Assembly: GCA_030733815.1 (NCBI GenBank) | Contig: JAUZQE010000004.1 | Span: 62,001 to 126,000 of the forward strand | Length of the DNA: 64,000 nucleotides | Reading direction: 5' to 3' | DNA from: Yanghanlia caeni | GTDB taxonomy: Bacteria; Pseudomonadota; Gammaproteobacteria; Burkholderiales; Burkholderiaceae_B | Part shown: positions 1-9,326 of the stretch, one piece after another | Numbering within the stretch: the stretch's first letter is position 1 | How the letters are laid out: every line of letters begins with the position of its first letter | Made by a program: the position numbers and the translations under genes | The notes under the pieces: model-generated | What the model was told of the DNA's origin: nothing | Databases searched by the model: none | What the model saw: only the letters and a program-made list of their open reading frames with translations

Positions 1-3000
1 GCACCCGCGAGGGGTGCGACACAGGTCAGCGTCGAGATACGCCGGCAGGTTGTCGTTTCGATCCACGCACCCGCGAGGGGTGCGACCCGGCTCGAATTTC
101 GCGTAGGTCGCGCCTTCGATGTTTCGATCCACGCACCCGCGAGGGGTGCGACGTCTTACACCCCGTTGATTGTGTCAAGTGCAGTTTGTTTCGATCCACG
201 CACCCGCGAGGGGTGCGACTCGCGGTTTTCAGTTGCGCTTCGAGGGCCGATAGCGTTTCGATCCACGCACCCGCGAGGGGTGCGACCAACGGCGATGCGG
301 GAGTTCGCGGCTGCGGTGCGTTTCGATCCACGCACCCGCGAGGGGTGCGACAGCTCGGCAAACGGCGTGTTTTCCAGTGTCGCAAGGTTTCGATCCACGC
401 ACCCGCGAGGGGTGCGACGCGCAGAGCCTGTACGCCCCGGTCGATAGCCGAGTTTCGATCCACGCACCCGCGAGGGGTGCGACACTGGTCACTTGGTAGA
501 GCTGTCGAAGAACGCCGGGTTTCGATCCACGCACCCGCGAGGGGTGCGACGTGGACCGCATCTACGGTCGGGCAAGCGGAGGCAGTTTCGATCCACGCAC
601 CCGCGAGGGGTGCGACGTCAGCCAGCACCTTGTCTTTGAACCGATTTGCGTTTCGATCCACGCACCCGCGAGGGGTGCGACCCCTCGGGATGATTGCGCG
701 GGCCTTGCCCACAAACGTTTCGATCCACGCACCCGCGAGGGGTGCGACGTACGCGATGGGTTTTAGTCGTGACAGCATCGCCGTTTCGATCCACGCACCC
801 GCGAGGGGTGCGACTGCAGCCAGTCGAGGGGCTGCCCTTGCAGCGCATCGTTTCGATCCACGCACCCGCGAGGGGTGCGACGTGCTTCTCGATCTCAGGC
901 AAGCGCTCGATCATGTTTCGATCCACGCACCCGCGAGGGGTGCGACTCTGCCTGGGGTGGAGTCGCACATTGGATCGCTAGTTTCGATCCACGCACCCGC
1001 GAGGGGTGCGACCGCCGCGCCGGCGACCGTCATTGCCTGCACCGAGTTTCGATCCACGCACCCGCGAGGGGTGCGACAGTACCAGCGACTCGAAATCGCG
1101 ATCAAACGACGTTTCGATCCACGCACCCGCGAGGGGTGCGACACGCGAAGATCGCGCACCTGCTCATCGAGAAAGTCGTTTCGATCCACGCACCCGCGAG
1201 GGGTGCGACGCTGCTCGAACGGCATCGTTTCGATCGCCGCGAGGTTTCGATCCACGCACCCGCGAGGGGTGCGACGCGTAACCGCGATTTGTTGACGAGT
1301 ATGAGCCAGTTTCGATCCACGCACCCGCGAGGGGTGCGACCGTGGGGTCCTGTACAGCAAGGCGGGGTTGTCACGTTTCGATCCACGCACCCGCGAGGGG
1401 TGCGACTTGGAGGCTCAATACAGCCTGCTGCGCGGCATGAGCGTTTCGATCCACGCACCCGCGAGGGGTGCGACAAGACCGCCAACCGGCTGCAGCTCGC
1501 TGTTAACCTGTTTCGATCCACGCACCCGCGAGGGGTGCGACCATCGCTCGGAGCTCCGGCTCGCAGCCCGCGTTGTTTCGATCCACGCACCCGCGAGGGG
1601 TGCGACGGTCGATCTTATCGGCTGCCGACACAGCGCCGTTTCGATCCACGCACCCGCGAGGGGTGCGACATTACATCCCGCCCGATAAGCGACACCAGAT
1701 TATGAGTTTCGATCCACGCACCCGCGAGGGGTGCGACTAGCTCTGCCAGCCTGGAATGGCTCCGCATCCAGTGTTTCGATCCACGCACCCGCGAGGGGTG
1801 CGACTGCTGGGCAGTGACACGCGCCTGACCGATAGCCGGTTTCGATCCACGCACCCGCGAGGGGTGCGACCTGCCTCCACATCCAGCCCTTCGAACTGTC
1901 CCTTGTTTCGATCCACGCACCCGCGAGGGGTGCGACCCAACACGGCGTCGGGCCTGGGTACGGAGTGGCTGTTTCGATCCACGCACCCGCGAGGGGTGCG
2001 ACAAATCAGGCGGGCCGGTGGCGACTGGGCGGGTGTTTCGATCCACGCACCCGCGAGGGGTGCGACTCCAGGGCGCGTGGGTCGCATTACCCCCCGAAAT
2101 GTTTCGATCCACGCACCCGCGAGGGGTGCGACCACCGAAGAACGCGAGCGCCGACGCGCGAATGTAGTTTCGATCCACGCACCCGCGAGGGGTGCGACTC
2201 GGATTGCCCGAGAGGATTCGGTATTCGGATTTAAGTTTCGATCCACGCACCCGCGAGGGGTGCGACCGGGGCGGCCTGCAGCAGCTTGTCGCGCTCGTTT
2301 GTTTCGATCCACGCACCCGCGAGGGGTGCGACGCGCCGCTCTGGCTGCGCTCCAAGCGCAGATCGGGTTTCGATCCACGCACCCGCGAGGGGTGCGACCC
2401 TCGTCCCTCCGTCCGATGTCGGCGTAGATGACGTTTCGATCCACGCACCCGCGAGGGGTGCGACCATCGAGCGCTGCAATTGAGAGGCAGCTGACTGGTT
2501 TCGATCCACGCACCCGCGAGGGGTGCGACCGCTATCGCTCGACGCTTTGCGCCACGATCAACGCGTTTCGATCCACGCACCCGCGAGGGGTGCGACGCAA
2601 GCCAATCAGCAGCGTCTCACGCAGATTCGCGTTTCGATCCACGCACCCGCGAGGGGTGCGACCCGTGGCCGCGACCATGGCCGCGCAGGCGCAGTACGTT
2701 TCGATCCACGCACCCGCGAGGGGTGCGACATCAGCGCAACCAAGATTGTCGTGTCGGGGGTGGGTTTCGATCCACGCACCCGCGAGGGGTGCGACGTCAA
2801 TCACCGACTGACGGTCTTTCAGTTCCTTCTCGTTTCGATCCACGCACCCGCGAGGGGTGCGACCCCGCGCACCATCGGGGCCGATGATCGCGTCACAAGG
2901 TTTCGATCCACGCACCCGCGAGGGGTGCGACCCGCGAATGGACCGCCTCGACAGTCTCGCAGGCAGTTTCGATCCACGCACCCGCGAGGGGTGCGACCTG

Positions 3001-3598
3001 ATTGCGTACTCGTGGCGCTCTGCCTCCGAGTAGTTTCGATCCACGCACCCGCGAGGGGTGCGACCCGAGATACGCCAACGAGTCATTCAGTGCCTGCAGT
3101 TTCGATCCACGCACCCGCGAGGGGTGCGACACGAGGAAGAATTGCAATGAGCACTCACGACAAAATCGTTTCGATCCACGCACCCGCGAGGGGTGCGACC
3201 TATGGCAAGTACGAGGGGTTGAGCTACGCAGTGGGTTTCGATCCACGCACCCGCGAGGGGTGCGACCAGCGTACAGGGTGATGCGGAGGGCGGGTACAAG
3301 TTTCGATCCACGCACCCGCGAGGGGTGCGACGTGCGCTGTTCTCGGCGAGTCGTTGGCTCGCGGTCGTTTCGATCCACGCACCCGCGAGGGGTGCGACTA
3401 TTCCGATGCTGGGCTCCCCTCTCCATACGGGTTTGGTTTCGATCCACGCACCCGCGAGGGGTGCGACCAAGCGCGAGCGCGAGTTTCATGAGGCGCAGCT
3501 CGTTTCGATCCACGCACCCGCGAGGGGTGCGACTGGTGGCCATCAGACAGTCGGGCAAGGCGGCGGGTTTCGATCCACGCACCCGCGAGGGGTGCGAC
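1..3598 (-). CRISPR. Type I-C CRISPR array, 54 full repeats plus one partial
   Basis: A 32-bp repeat (plus-strand form begins GTTTCGATCC and ends GGGGTGCGAC) recurs from 55-86 to 3567-3598, with a 20-base partial copy at 1-20. I counted 54 complete copies, all apparently identical, separated by spacers of 31-37 nt. On the minus strand the repeat ends in GGATCGAAAC and contains a GCACCC/GGGTGC stem, the form known for type I-C crRNA repeats. This and the cas genes to the right make the array read leftwards, with the newest spacer next to 3567. The last repeat at the leader side is not degenerate, and the trailer end is beyond position 1. No open reading frame across the array is real, because the repeat is open in several frames. 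Spacer targets could not be identified without a search. Confidence 0.99.
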
Positions 3599-3809
3599 TC
3601 AGCCTTTATAACCCATGGAAACGAAACGAGAATTTGCTCGTCTGGCGCGGATCGGAGGCACGTGTCGTGACCGTGGGCCGTCAAAGTGTGGCCGCGTTTA
3701 AAAACTTCCATTTATTCAATGGGTTGAGGTGCCGCGATCCTCTAGAGGGAAGGGGTGTTCGCTTGGGGTTCGCGCACTGACTAAGTGAGCCGTATTTGGG
3801 AAGCCGAGG
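3599..3809 (-). promoter_or_regulatory. CRISPR leader between cas2 and the array
   Basis: About 210 bp separate the cas2 stop from the first repeat and hold no plausible gene. Position, length and the presence of A/T-rich patches (around 3604-3635 and 3700-3720) fit the leader that drives pre-crRNA transcription and marks the site of spacer insertion in type I arrays. On the minus strand a TATAAA lies at 3610-3605, immediately before the first repeat, but no good -35 partner is visible, so the exact promoter is not assigned. Confidence 0.6.
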
Positions 3810-4100
3810 CTAAAGAATGAGCGGAGCATTCAGATCGAGTACCGGTTTTGCACCAATGTGCTCGACTCTTGTTTGCCAGTTCCGACCAAGGTAGTAGAAA
3901 CGCAAGCTGTCGACTTCCGGATCGGCAATTGCGCAGAGTTCAGCCTTTAAGCGAACCCATTGGGCGGCGTCCACTTCGATTTCAAAAACGGAATATTGGA
4001 CACGCTGGCCAAAATCCAGGCATTTTCGGGCGAGGCGGCGCAAGCGCCAAGCAGCTCGTGAATCTTGGGTGCTTACATCGTAGCTGACCAATACCATCAT
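3810..4100 (-). CDS. cas2: CRISPR-associated endonuclease Cas2 (type I-C)
   Basis: A 96-residue protein of usual Cas2 size. It begins MMVLVSYDVS, where the first beta strand ends in the conserved Asp, followed by RRLARKCLDFGQRVQYSVFE, a typical Cas2 ferredoxin-like fold segment. Cas2 forms the scaffold of the Cas1-Cas2 complex that inserts new spacers at the leader end. It is the last cas gene before the leader and starts 9 bp after the cas1 stop, so the two are almost certainly co-transcribed. The family assignment is secure. Nuclease activity of Cas2 is not needed for integration in studied systems. Confidence 0.95.
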   Translation of the reverse strand: MMVLVSYDVSTQDSRAAWRLRRLARKCLDFGQRVQYSVFEIEVDAAQWVRLKAELCAIADPEVDSLRFYYLGRNWQTRVEHIGAKPVLDLNAPLIL

Positions 4101-4109
4101 GGAGGCATC

Positions 4110-5150
4110 TCACTTCCACAAAAATGGGGGATAACCATCTATGTCGCCGCGCAGGTGCCGTGCGAGCAGTAGAGCCTGCACGTAGGGCAGTAGACCCAAT
4201 TGCACTTTCTCGCCGAGGAAGGGGTGCAGAATTTCGTCCTGTTTCCGTTCCTGATAGGCGGCGAGGACTGTTTTGCGCGCGTCATCTTCCAATACAACTC
4301 CGCCGTTTTCCAAGCTGCGAAAATCCTTGGTGGTAAGTTGGCGTCGATTGATGAGTGATACGGCCAGACGGTCTGCCAGCATGGGACGGAATCCTTCAAG
4401 GAGATCCAGGGCAAGGCTGGGGCGGCCGGGGCGATCGCGGTGGAGGAATCCCACCGCAGGATCCAGGCCCACAGTTTCCAAGGCGCCGCGGCAGTCGTGA
4501 GTGACCAAAGTGTAGAGAAATGACAGCAGCGCATTGACAGGATCCTTCGGTGGACGCCTGCTGCGCCCTTGAAAGCGCAGGTCCGGACATTCAACGCGGA
4601 TGAGCTTATCGAACACATTGAAATACAGCCGAGCGGCATCGCCTTCAAGGCCGCGCAGCTCGTCAACCGATGTTGCGTGCCAGAGCCTGTCCGAAACCCG
4701 CAGTAAGCGGTTCGCGGCATCCGAAAGTGCTTGCTTGGCGTTCTCAGGAAGCGTTGCGCCATGGTCGCGCAGTGCTCGCGAAAGTACAGTGCGCTGATTA
4801 TGAATCTTGCCTTGAAGCATGTGAACGACGATGTTCCTGCAGGCGACAGGATCGTCAGTACACGCGTATTGTCGTCGGCGAAGCAACACGTTTCCAGACA
4901 CTGGCCCTTCCACCCTGGCCAGAAAACGGCCGTGTCGATTGAGAAAACATACGCAGATACCTTGTTCCGCGCAGAATCCCAGTAACGCGGGAGACACGAG
5001 GACACGACCGATGCATACTACACTTTCCAGTTTGTGGGCTGGCACGCGTCCCCTGGTTTGGCCGTCGACATCCATAACGATGTTGCCGCCGTCCTTATGA
5101 AGCCACGCCCCTTCGGTCGTGATGTACAGGGTGTTGAGCTGCCTTCGCAT
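4110..5150 (-). CDS. cas1: CRISPR-associated endonuclease Cas1 (type I-C)
   Basis: A 346-residue integrase for spacer acquisition, full length for type I-C Cas1. The N-terminal beta domain (LYITTEGAWLHKDGGNIVMD) is followed by the helical catalytic domain. The metal-binding residues are expected in LEGDAARLYF (the Glu, near residue 170) and in GFLHRDRPGRPSLALDLLEG (the His and Asp, near residues 235-250). It begins 3 bp after the cas4 stop and is followed closely by cas2, giving the standard cas4-cas1-cas2 adaptation module. No truncation or frameshift is visible, so adaptation should be intact. Confidence 0.97.
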   Translation of the reverse strand: MRRQLNTLYITTEGAWLHKDGGNIVMDVDGQTRGRVPAHKLESVVCIGRVLVSPALLGFCAEQGICVCFLNRHGRFLARVEGPVSGNVLLRRRQYACTDDPVACRNIVVHMLQGKIHNQRTVLSRALRDHGATLPENAKQALSDAANRLLRVSDRLWHATSVDELRGLEGDAARLYFNVFDKLIRVECPDLRFQGRSRRPPKDPVNALLSFLYTLVTHDCRGALETVGLDPAVGFLHRDRPGRPSLALDLLEGFRPMLADRLAVSLINRRQLTTKDFRSLENGGVVLEDDARKTVLAAYQERKQDEILHPFLGEKVQLGLLPYVQALLLARHLRGDIDGYPPFLWK

Positions 5151-5153
5151 GGC

Positions 5154-5777
5154 TTATTGGACCAATTGGTTCTGTAGCCACGACCGCACGGACGTTGTGC
5201 GACCAAGCCACTGCGGTTGGCAAACGTCCAGCAGCGAACATGCACTGCAGCGTTTGCGGTCATACGTGGCCGGTGGAGTGCGTTGCGAATGCCATAGGGA
5301 CTTCAATCCGTTGATGGCGGCTACGGTCAGGCTTCGGAGCTCGGCGTCCATGGCAACTGTTTTGCGGCGCCTCGTCCGACCGTAGAATAACGCGCCTTCA
5401 TGTATAGGTTGGCTGAACATGGCCTCCAGGCAAATGGCTTGAGCGCATAACTGAACCTCGTCTGCTCTATGGGCCTTGGGTTTGCCGCGCTTGTACTCTA
5501 CCGGGTACGGGCGCTCCCCTTCGTGCGAACGGTGGAATTCCACCACGTCTGCCACGCCGTGGATGCCTAACTGCGGATGTGAAATTTCCAGGGCTGTCAC
5601 GTAGCGGATATTGCCGCGACGAGTGTGCGCTGGTTCGTCGACCCGTTCGTGCAGCAGACGGCCTTCTGCCGTGAAGAAGTTCTCAGACCACTGCTGTTCC
5701 AAATGGATCAGGGCGCACTGCCGCGGGCAATACAGGAAATGCTGAAGTGCTGAAATGGGCAACGATTCCGCATCCAT
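5154..5777 (-). CDS. cas4: CRISPR-associated exonuclease Cas4 (RecB family)
   Basis: A 207-residue Cas4/RecB-like nuclease that in type I-C trims prespacers and selects for the PAM together with Cas1-Cas2. Visible hallmarks are the N-terminal cysteine motif YCPRQCALI (residues 17-25), the RecB-type GVADVVE and PVEYKRGKPK segments carrying the catalytic Asp, Glu and Lys, and a C-terminal cysteine group RKRCSACSLLDVC that with the N-terminal Cys would hold a 4Fe-4S cluster. The gene sits between cas7 (14 bp upstream) and cas1 (3 bp downstream), inside one transcription unit. Confidence 0.95.
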   Translation of the reverse strand: MDAESLPISALQHFLYCPRQCALIHLEQQWSENFFTAEGRLLHERVDEPAHTRRGNIRYVTALEISHPQLGIHGVADVVEFHRSHEGERPYPVEYKRGKPKAHRADEVQLCAQAICLEAMFSQPIHEGALFYGRTRRRKTVAMDAELRSLTVAAINGLKSLWHSQRTPPATYDRKRCSACSLLDVCQPQWLGRTTSVRSWLQNQLVQ

Positions 5778-5791
5778 GGCATGTGGCGTTG

Positions 5792-6643
5792 TCAGAAACC
5801 GTCGAAGACCTCCGGTTCCAGCCCGGGCAGGGCGGTTCGAAGTGCAGCTGCATCGAAGTTACCTTCCTCATCAAGCAATTCACGTAGCGAGTTATGCACC
5901 CTGGCGGACGAGTATTGCCCCGCCTTGCAGTTGTGGCGCCACCAGATCACTTTTGATACATGCATGCTGCCTTCCGGACGAGCCGACGAGGCGTCATTCT
6001 CGAAGAGACGCGGCAGTACGCTCTTGATGAGGTCTGCGTCTGCATCAGTGAATCCTGTGCGCTCTGCCAACTGCGGATTAATGCTTCCGTAAGTTTGGTA
6101 CACGCCGTGGTCGACGCGGTGCTTCATACCCATGGTATCTGATCCGCGCTTGCTGCCGTCGCCTTCGCCGCTGGCGCTCTTGGTGATCTGGGTGCTGGTG
6201 ACCTGTACAGGCTGCAAGCTGAAGGCGGATTGAATCGTGACCGGGCCGCGTACCGGAATTGACACGCCGCCCCCGTCGTTGCTTTTTCCGAAGGCGAATA
6301 CTTGGCCAAAAGCGCGGACATCGAACCACGTGGCGCATGCCTGGCGCGCCGTTTCATCTTTATTCGCCGATTTGCCGAATGCAGCCTTCCCAAGAACGCT
6401 TTCCGCACGATTTCGTAGGCTCGTTTCGTTGTCCGTCTTGCGGTCGTCCGACTGCACAAAAATCGGCTGGCCTTCTTCCATGAGTCGATCGCGGAGCTTG
6501 CGCTTGAGGCAGACGTCGGTGACTTCTCCGATGCCGTCATAGTCAGTGCGTGGCCGGTTGCCGTTTAATGGGTCGCCGTTGGGATTAGCATGGCGCACGG
6601 TGAAAATAAGGGCGAAATCGATCTTGTTTTGTAGTGTCGTCAT
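5792..6643 (-). CDS. cas7c: Cas7c (Csd2), Cascade backbone protein
   Basis: A 283-residue Cas7/Csd2 family RAMP protein, which polymerises along the crRNA spacer to form the backbone of the type I-C Cascade. The N-terminal RRM-like start IDFALIFTVRHANPNGDPL, the PRTD segment and the CATWFDVRAFGQVFAFG stretch are typical of Csd2, as is MKHRVDHGVYQTYGSINPQL. It follows cas8c by 20 bp and precedes cas4 by 14 bp. Its length is normal for the family and no defects are seen. Confidence 0.96.
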   Translation of the reverse strand: MTTLQNKIDFALIFTVRHANPNGDPLNGNRPRTDYDGIGEVTDVCLKRKLRDRLMEEGQPIFVQSDDRKTDNETSLRNRAESVLGKAAFGKSANKDETARQACATWFDVRAFGQVFAFGKSNDGGGVSIPVRGPVTIQSAFSLQPVQVTSTQITKSASGEGDGSKRGSDTMGMKHRVDHGVYQTYGSINPQLAERTGFTDADADLIKSVLPRLFENDASSARPEGSMHVSKVIWWRHNCKAGQYSSARVHNSLRELLDEEGNFDAAALRTALPGLEPEVFDGF

Positions 6644-6663
6644 GGTGATGTCTCACGTTGCAG

Positions 6664-7098
6664 TCATTCGGACTTCCAGTTTGTCGGGGAGGCCTCGTCG
6701 GTGTTCTCAGTGGAATCCGTCTTTTCCTTCTTTTCTGTCTTCTCGAATAGTGCGCTGCGCTGGCAATGGAAGCCGAGCAGGAATTCACCAGTGAGTGGCG
6801 TATCGTTGAAGTCGTCGGGATCAAAGAGGTTGCACACTTCCTGAATCTCGTTTTGACGGCTACGCAGGAAGTCTGGCGCGAGTACCTGCAGCCTGCTGCG
6901 ATACGGTGGCAGTTTCTGGCTGTCCAGATCAAGCCATGAAGACATGGGTTGACGGGCGAAGTGGGCCATCTGTCGCGCAGCGTTGGTTTCACGGCCTTCT
7001 TTGCTCAGATTCAGGGCCATTTGTTCCAGGTTGTCCGCAATGGCCAACAGACGGCCGAAGAGGTAATCCCGGCTGCGGCGGGTGCGGTCTAACGCCAT
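6664..7098 (-). CDS. cas11c: Cas11c small subunit, internal in-frame start within cas8c
   Basis: Within the 3' part of cas8c and in the same frame, an ATG at 7098-7096 is preceded by a strong ribosome binding site, AAGGAG at 7111-7106, with 7 nt between. This would make a separate 144-residue protein beginning [18 protein letters not shown] and ending at the cas8c stop. Known biology: in type I-C and some other class 1 systems the small subunit Cas11 is made by independent internal initiation inside the large-subunit gene. Both the position (last quarter of cas8c) and the helical, DNA-contacting sequence fit. The C-terminal tail is rich in Lys, Glu and Thr. Expression is inferred from the binding site, not proven. 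Confidence 0.75.
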   Translation of the reverse strand: MALDRTRRSRDYLFGRLLAIADNLEQMALNLSKEGRETNAARQMAHFARQPMSSWLDLDSQKLPPYRSRLQVLAPDFLRSRQNEIQEVCNLFDPDDFNDTPLTGEFLLGFHCQRSALFEKTEKKEKTDSTENTDEASPTNWKSE

Positions 7099-8607
7099 GT
7101 CGTAACTCCTTTCTGGATGAGCGCCCTTGTACAGGGCGCAGGCAATGCCTAACGTTCTTTCCCATTCCCACCAATCCAGGCCAATACGGTTCGACGCGCG
7201 TTGACATGCGGCACGAACGAGATCGGGGGGAAAGGGGGTTCCATCGACGATGCAGGGGAGCAGTCTCGCTCGCGTAGCATTTTTGAGTTTTTCATTCAGT
7301 GAAACACCGTATGCGGCCTCGGCAATCTCGTTAGGTGTCGGCGGGCCGACGAATTCGAGGCGTGTCCCCTTGGAGATGCCGTGGCATTGCACCCAGGCGA
7401 ATGCCAAGTGCCAGTTTTCGAGGCGCCGAAGAAATTCGGAACCTGGCAGGCGACGGTAGTAGGTGATGGCCATGCGCCCGGGCGTGGCGGCATCCAGGGC
7501 CATTACGATGACGTCCTCGGCGTCGTCAAAGCGGGCGCGATAACCCGCTATGGCCTGCTTTAAACGAAGGGCATAGGCGTGGCCTATGGTGGCTCCTGCC
7601 TGTGGAATCCGTGATTCTTCGTCTTCAGGAAAGGGATTGAAGATTAATTCCGTGGGATTGGGTGCTTCGATGGTGTGAGCGGCCCATGCGACGATGACTT
7701 GGTCACCGTTGCGAGACCCCTGGCATTCGATAAGCCAGCGCAAGGCATTGTGCGCCTTTTGTGTGGCTTCGAAGCTGACACCTGCCGCCTGTTCAGCTTC
7801 TGTGAACCGCCCGCGAAAAGTGAAGCCGCTGGTGTCATTGCTGGATATGAGCTTGGCTTTGTCGGCTGCGTGCCTAAGCTTCGCGGGATGCTGTTCCGCC
7901 AGGGACGTTTCCTGACCGGTAACCATGCAAAATCCCCGTCTGGATTGCAAGCTGGCGTAGTGATCGATCCATGAACTGATTAGGCTGTCATCTTCCCAGC
8001 AACCATGCTGGAGGCCGCCCGTGTCAACACGCCAGCGTACAACGGCGTCTTGTGGCTGCTGGCCCGGAGGCAATATCTTGAAAATTGAAGGAGAATCGTC
8101 TTTTTCGCCGCTCCATTCGGTTAGAAGATGCCCCTGGGAGTCGATCGGCAGGATCCTGGCGCCGACCAGGTCGGCCACCACCGTGCCGTTTTCCACGTAC
8201 GCAAGAATCGCCTTAAGCTTGGGGTGAGTGTGCGTGGAATGTGTCCAGGTGGAGAGAAGATCGTGATAGCTTCGATGGGGCTCTGCAGGGTCGTTGGCGA
8301 ATCCGGAAGTGACAACGCCGCCATGTTCAAGAAAATCTGCCGCCACATACTGCAGCTTGTCACATAGCGGGTGGGCAGCCGGCCTGCTGCCGGAACGGCC
8401 ACCCGAACGTTCAGTGCATGGAATGAGCGTCGTGGCGTCCGCCCTCGTCAATACTTCGGCCCTTACGAAATTGCCGGATGCATCAAGAACGATCTCTACG
8501 TGTGCTTGTATCGTCGTGTGAGCGATAGGCATCAGCGGGGGCATTCCGTCTGCAACGGAACCGTATGCGCGTTGATAGACGTCGTGCAGGTCGGCCAGCC
8601 AGCTCAT
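6664..8607 (-). CDS. cas8c: Cas8c (Csd1), Cascade large subunit
   Basis: A 647-residue Csd1-family protein, the large subunit that recognises the PAM and opens the target DNA in type I-C Cascade. The start chosen is the ATG at 8607 ([16 protein letters not shown]), the usual Csd1 N-terminus; it overlaps the cas5c stop in ATGA (8604-8607). The frame remains open upstream to 8712, but that segment lies inside cas5c and lacks family similarity. Recognisable parts include the [20 protein letters not shown] segment near residue 195. The gene contains an internal start for Cas11c. Length is within the normal range for the family. Confidence 0.95.
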   Translation of the reverse strand: MSWLADLHDVYQRAYGSVADGMPPLMPIAHTTIQAHVEIVLDASGNFVRAEVLTRADATTLIPCTERSGGRSGSRPAAHPLCDKLQYVAADFLEHGGVVTSGFANDPAEPHRSYHDLLSTWTHSTHTHPKLKAILAYVENGTVVADLVGARILPIDSQGHLLTEWSGEKDDSPSIFKILPPGQQPQDAVVRWRVDTGGLQHGCWEDDSLISSWIDHYASLQSRRGFCMVTGQETSLAEQHPAKLRHAADKAKLISSNDTSGFTFRGRFTEAEQAAGVSFEATQKAHNALRWLIECQGSRNGDQVIVAWAAHTIEAPNPTELIFNPFPEDEESRIPQAGATIGHAYALRLKQAIAGYRARFDDAEDVIVMALDAATPGRMAITYYRRLPGSEFLRRLENWHLAFAWVQCHGISKGTRLEFVGPPTPNEIAEAAYGVSLNEKLKNATRARLLPCIVDGTPFPPDLVRAACQRASNRIGLDWWEWERTLGIACALYKGAHPERSYDMALDRTRRSRDYLFGRLLAIADNLEQMALNLSKEGRETNAARQMAHFARQPMSSWLDLDSQKLPPYRSRLQVLAPDFLRSRQNEIQEVCNLFDPDDFNDTPLTGEFLLGFHCQRSALFEKTEKKEKTDSTENTDEASPTNWKSE

Positions 8608-9326
8608 GAGGACACCTCGTTGGTTTCTGGTTCCTGAGTCACTGACTTGAGGTTGCTGCCGGGCTCGAACGACTTGGCCGTCATGGCACGTACAAACTTG
8701 CGTTCGGTGCATTCTTCAGGCCGCGGGAAATGCAGGTGTCCGGACTGCAATACCGGACGCCAGAAGCGGGCATGCAGCTCGGAAACCCCGGTTTCATCCG
8801 GGTAGTCGAAACCGTGAAACATGAGCCCAAACGCCAGCTCGCCGTCGTCATCGAGTTCGCCAGCGCCGCTGCCATATTCGCAGGGCTCGACATAGGCCTG
8901 GCATTCGCGGGTTCCCAGAAAAATATCCTGCCTGCCGCCGCGCTCGAGCATGCGCTTCGCCAGCGCGTAGTGTTTGCCGTCTATGCGGTCGGCCATCAGT
9001 TCTGGGCGATGCATGTTCCATTCGAAATGCGCCCGTACTTGATACTCGACATCGGCTAGGTATGTGTAATAGGCCAGCGTGTTGCCACCCCCGTACTCTT
9101 GCGGCTTAACGCCTTTGGTCTGGGTGCGGATGCGTTTCATCACACGTACACCGTCGATTACCCAGATCAGCGTGGGTTTCCAATAGATGGATTTGACTAC
9201 GCCCTTGAGTGCTTCGTATGTGGGGATGTGATACGAGCATTTTTCTCCGCCAATACGGGTGAGCGGGTCAGTGAACAGGGCGTAGCGGCCCCACACGCGA
9301 AACTCGATTGTGTTCTTGCTCACCAT
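8604..9326 (-). CDS. cas5c: Cas5c (Cas5d), crRNA-processing Cascade protein
   Basis: A 240-residue Cas5 of subtype I-C. Type I-C has no cas6, and Cas5c itself cuts the pre-crRNA at the base of the repeat hairpin and then stays bound to the 5' handle. The start at 9326 gives [21 protein letters not shown], the characteristic N-terminus; an upstream extension to 9401 is open but lies within cas3. [21 protein letters not shown] is a typical Cas5c segment. The gene overlaps the cas3 stop by 7 bp and the cas8c start by 4 bp, which suggests translational coupling across all three. Confidence 0.95.
   Translation of the reverse strand: MVSKNTIEFRVWGRYALFTDPLTRIGGEKCSYHIPTYEALKGVVKSIYWKPTLIWVIDGVRVMKRIRTQTKGVKPQEYGGGNTLAYYTYLADVEYQVRAHFEWNMHRPELMADRIDGKHYALAKRMLERGGRQDIFLGTRECQAYVEPCEYGSGAGELDDDGELAFGLMFHGFDYPDETGVSELHARFWRPVLQSGHLHFPRPEECTERKFVRAMTAKSFEPGSNLKSVTQEPETNEVSS

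Noticed and set aside
26-3780. Long open frames over the CRISPR array, rich in repeats of VAPLAGAWIET, SIHAPARGAT, FDPRTREGCD and similar
   Set aside because: They are produced by the 32-bp repeat being open in several frames on both strands; peptide repeats follow the DNA repeat period and have no start or binding site.
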